From assembly GCA_965249005.1 (NCBI GenBank), contig CBDFLD010000020.1, forward strand, positions 1 through 64,000: 64,000 nucleotides of DNA. The letters are read 5' to 3'. The DNA comes from CBDFLD01 sp965249005. Its GTDB lineage: Bacteria > Acidobacteriota > UBA6911. A program made the position numbers and the translations under genes. The notes below the pieces were generated by a model. It was not told the origin of the DNA. It saw only the letters and a program-made list of their open reading frames with translations, and did not search any database. Below are positions 63,081 through 64,000 of the stretch, one piece after another; the first letter of the stretch is position 1; each line of letters begins with the position of its first letter.

Positions 63081-64000
63081 TTGCTCTTCTCCCTAGTACT
63101 CCCGTATCCATAAAACTCACGCGCTGCTTCGGGAGAAACCCATCCTTGGCGGATGTCGCGCTCGATGGCTTCGATCGGGCGTTCGTTGGGTGAGCCATAG
63201 CCGCCGCCGCCCGGCGAGAGGATCATGACCTCGTCTCCCTCCTTCAGAACCACACGGGTAAACTTGGAATCGGAGACCGTGCCGAAGGCTTTCGAGAAGG
63301 TACGAAATTCCGTGTCCCCCTTCTTCTTGACCAAGACCCCGCCGCTGCCGCCCTTCCCTCCGCCAAACAGACCCCACGCGTGGGTCTTGGTTCGATCCAT
63401 GAGTACGCTCACCGTGATCTCGGGCGCGAGTAGTCGAAGGATGCGGGAGCTGCCGAGACCTCCACGGAATTTGCCGGGTCCGCCGGAGTCACGGCGAAGA
63501 CGATATTCCAGAGTAACCCAGGGGAACTTGTGCTCCATGACTTCCACGGGAGTGTTGCGGCAATTTCCGTTCTCGGGACACAGGACGGAGTCCCCGTCGT
63601 GGAAGGCGGTCGCGCCCCAGCCGCTCCCCTCCAGGTGGTAGTTGGTGTAGTACTCGGAGCTGTCGGGGTGGACGCCGGCGAAGAGAAAGTTGCATCCGCT
63701 GGCTCCTTCCGCGGCCGCCGCCCGCTCGGGAATTGCCTGGCTCAGCGCCGCGACGACCAAGTTCTGGAGGTGCGGATGAGTCTCCGTATTGCCCCCGACC
63801 GAGGGTCCGGGATGGCGCACATTGACGATCGAGCCCGGCTTCGTCACCACTCGAATCGGTCGATAGCACCCGGAATTGCGGGGAATGTCATTGCTGGTGA
63901 CGTGCAGTATCCCGCTATAGGAGGCCGCCGCGGTCACTACAAAGGTGGCATTGATCGGCCCCTTGGTCTGGGGATCGGATTCTGTCCAGTCGGCGATGAC
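63077..64000 (-). CDS. Hydantoinase B/oxoprolinase family protein (5' partial)
   Basis: This is the C-terminal 307 residues of an HyuB-like subunit; the gene continues beyond the right edge. Family blocks are GCYRPIRVVTKPGSIVNVRH, PSVGGNTETHPHLQNLV, RLRRDSGGPGKFRGGLGSSR and VMILSPGGGGYGSP. HyuB works with HyuA to open N-substituted hydantoins or oxoproline with ATP, or forms part of acetone carboxylase-like enzymes. The substrate is unknown. A small cysteine-rich gene overlaps its stop codon. Confidence 0.93.
   Translation of the reverse strand, partial: VIADWTESDPQTKGPINATFVVTAAASYSGILHVTSNDIPRNSGCYRPIRVVTKPGSIVNVRHPGPSVGGNTETHPHLQNLVVAALSQAIPERAAAAEGASGCNFLFAGVHPDSSEYYTNYHLEGSGWGATAFHDGDSVLCPENGNCRNTPVEVMEHKFPWVTLEYRLRRDSGGPGKFRGGLGSSRILRLLAPEITVSVLMDRTKTHAWGLFGGGKGGSGGVLVKKKGDTEFRTFSKAFGTVSDSKFTRVVLKEGDEVMILSPGGGGYGSPNERPIEAIERDIRQGWVSPEAAREFYGYGSTREKSK

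Overview
The window looks like a chromosomal stretch of an uncultured Acidobacteriota bacterium (Solibacter/Bryobacter or Vicinamibacter-like). The reasons are a TonB-dependent receptor with an N-terminal carboxypeptidase-regulatory domain, a DUF1549/DUF1553 plus Tat-exported DUF1501 pair, a PQQ dehydrogenase with a built-in cytochrome c domain, and a large set of glycoside-hydrolase-like genes. This assignment is an inference from gene content. I saw no rRNA, tRNA or CRISPR array.

Layout. (1) 1-4312: the 3' part of a PQQ dehydrogenase and a TolB-propeller/CehA-type metallohydrolase. (2) 4313-17450: a decaying, mobile-element-rich zone. Two IS1380-type elements, whose transposases translate identically, split an FG-GAP repeat gene and sit between a truncated carboxypeptidase-regulatory-like gene and a truncated ATP-grasp gene. 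An IS3-like element splits the ATP-grasp gene again. Further IS3 remnants, a serine-hydrolase tail, an ankyrin tail and a CBM9/DUF5916 remnant lie around an AT-rich sigma-54-activator-like gene and a small PEGA-domain protein. (3) 17450-23284, minus strand: a tripartite heavy-metal-type RND efflux operon (outer-membrane factor, adaptor, pump). (4) 23442-32033, plus strand: tannase-like esterase, alpha/beta hydrolase, SMP-30 lactonase, lipoate ligase, DUF1549/1553 cytochrome and DUF1501 protein. (5) 32124-50759, minus strand: a compact carbohydrate cluster with epimerase, Gfo/Idh oxidoreductase, DUF4838-type protein, aldo/keto reductase, sialidase-like propeller, MFS transporter, enolase-superfamily dehydratase, two six-hairpin-type proteins (a third lies at 57-59.7 kb), two beta-propeller-related proteins and an SGNH hydrolase. 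(6) 50898-59747: a terminator, the TonB receptor, an IclR regulator, a class III aminotransferase and the third, exported, six-hairpin paralogue. (7) 59881-64000: SDR, an RbsC-type permease and a Tat/lipoprotein sugar-binding protein without an ATPase gene, and the start of a hydantoinase-type operon.

Regions 5 and 6 read as a glycan-utilisation locus. The receptor imports, the exported and cytoplasmic hydrolases cut, and the epimerase, oxidoreductases and dehydratase process the sugars or sugar acids, with the IclR protein as likely regulator. The substrate cannot be named from sequence; an acidic sugar is suggested by the dehydratase and the DUF4838 protein.

At least five long genes (RND pump, DUF4838, TonB receptor, IclR, aminotransferase) carry one single-base frameshift each. 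Either pseudogenisation is widespread or the assembly holds indel errors. A GTCACAGCTTGAAAA palindrome occurs twice, 41 kb apart, and looks like a REP or MITE-type repeat.
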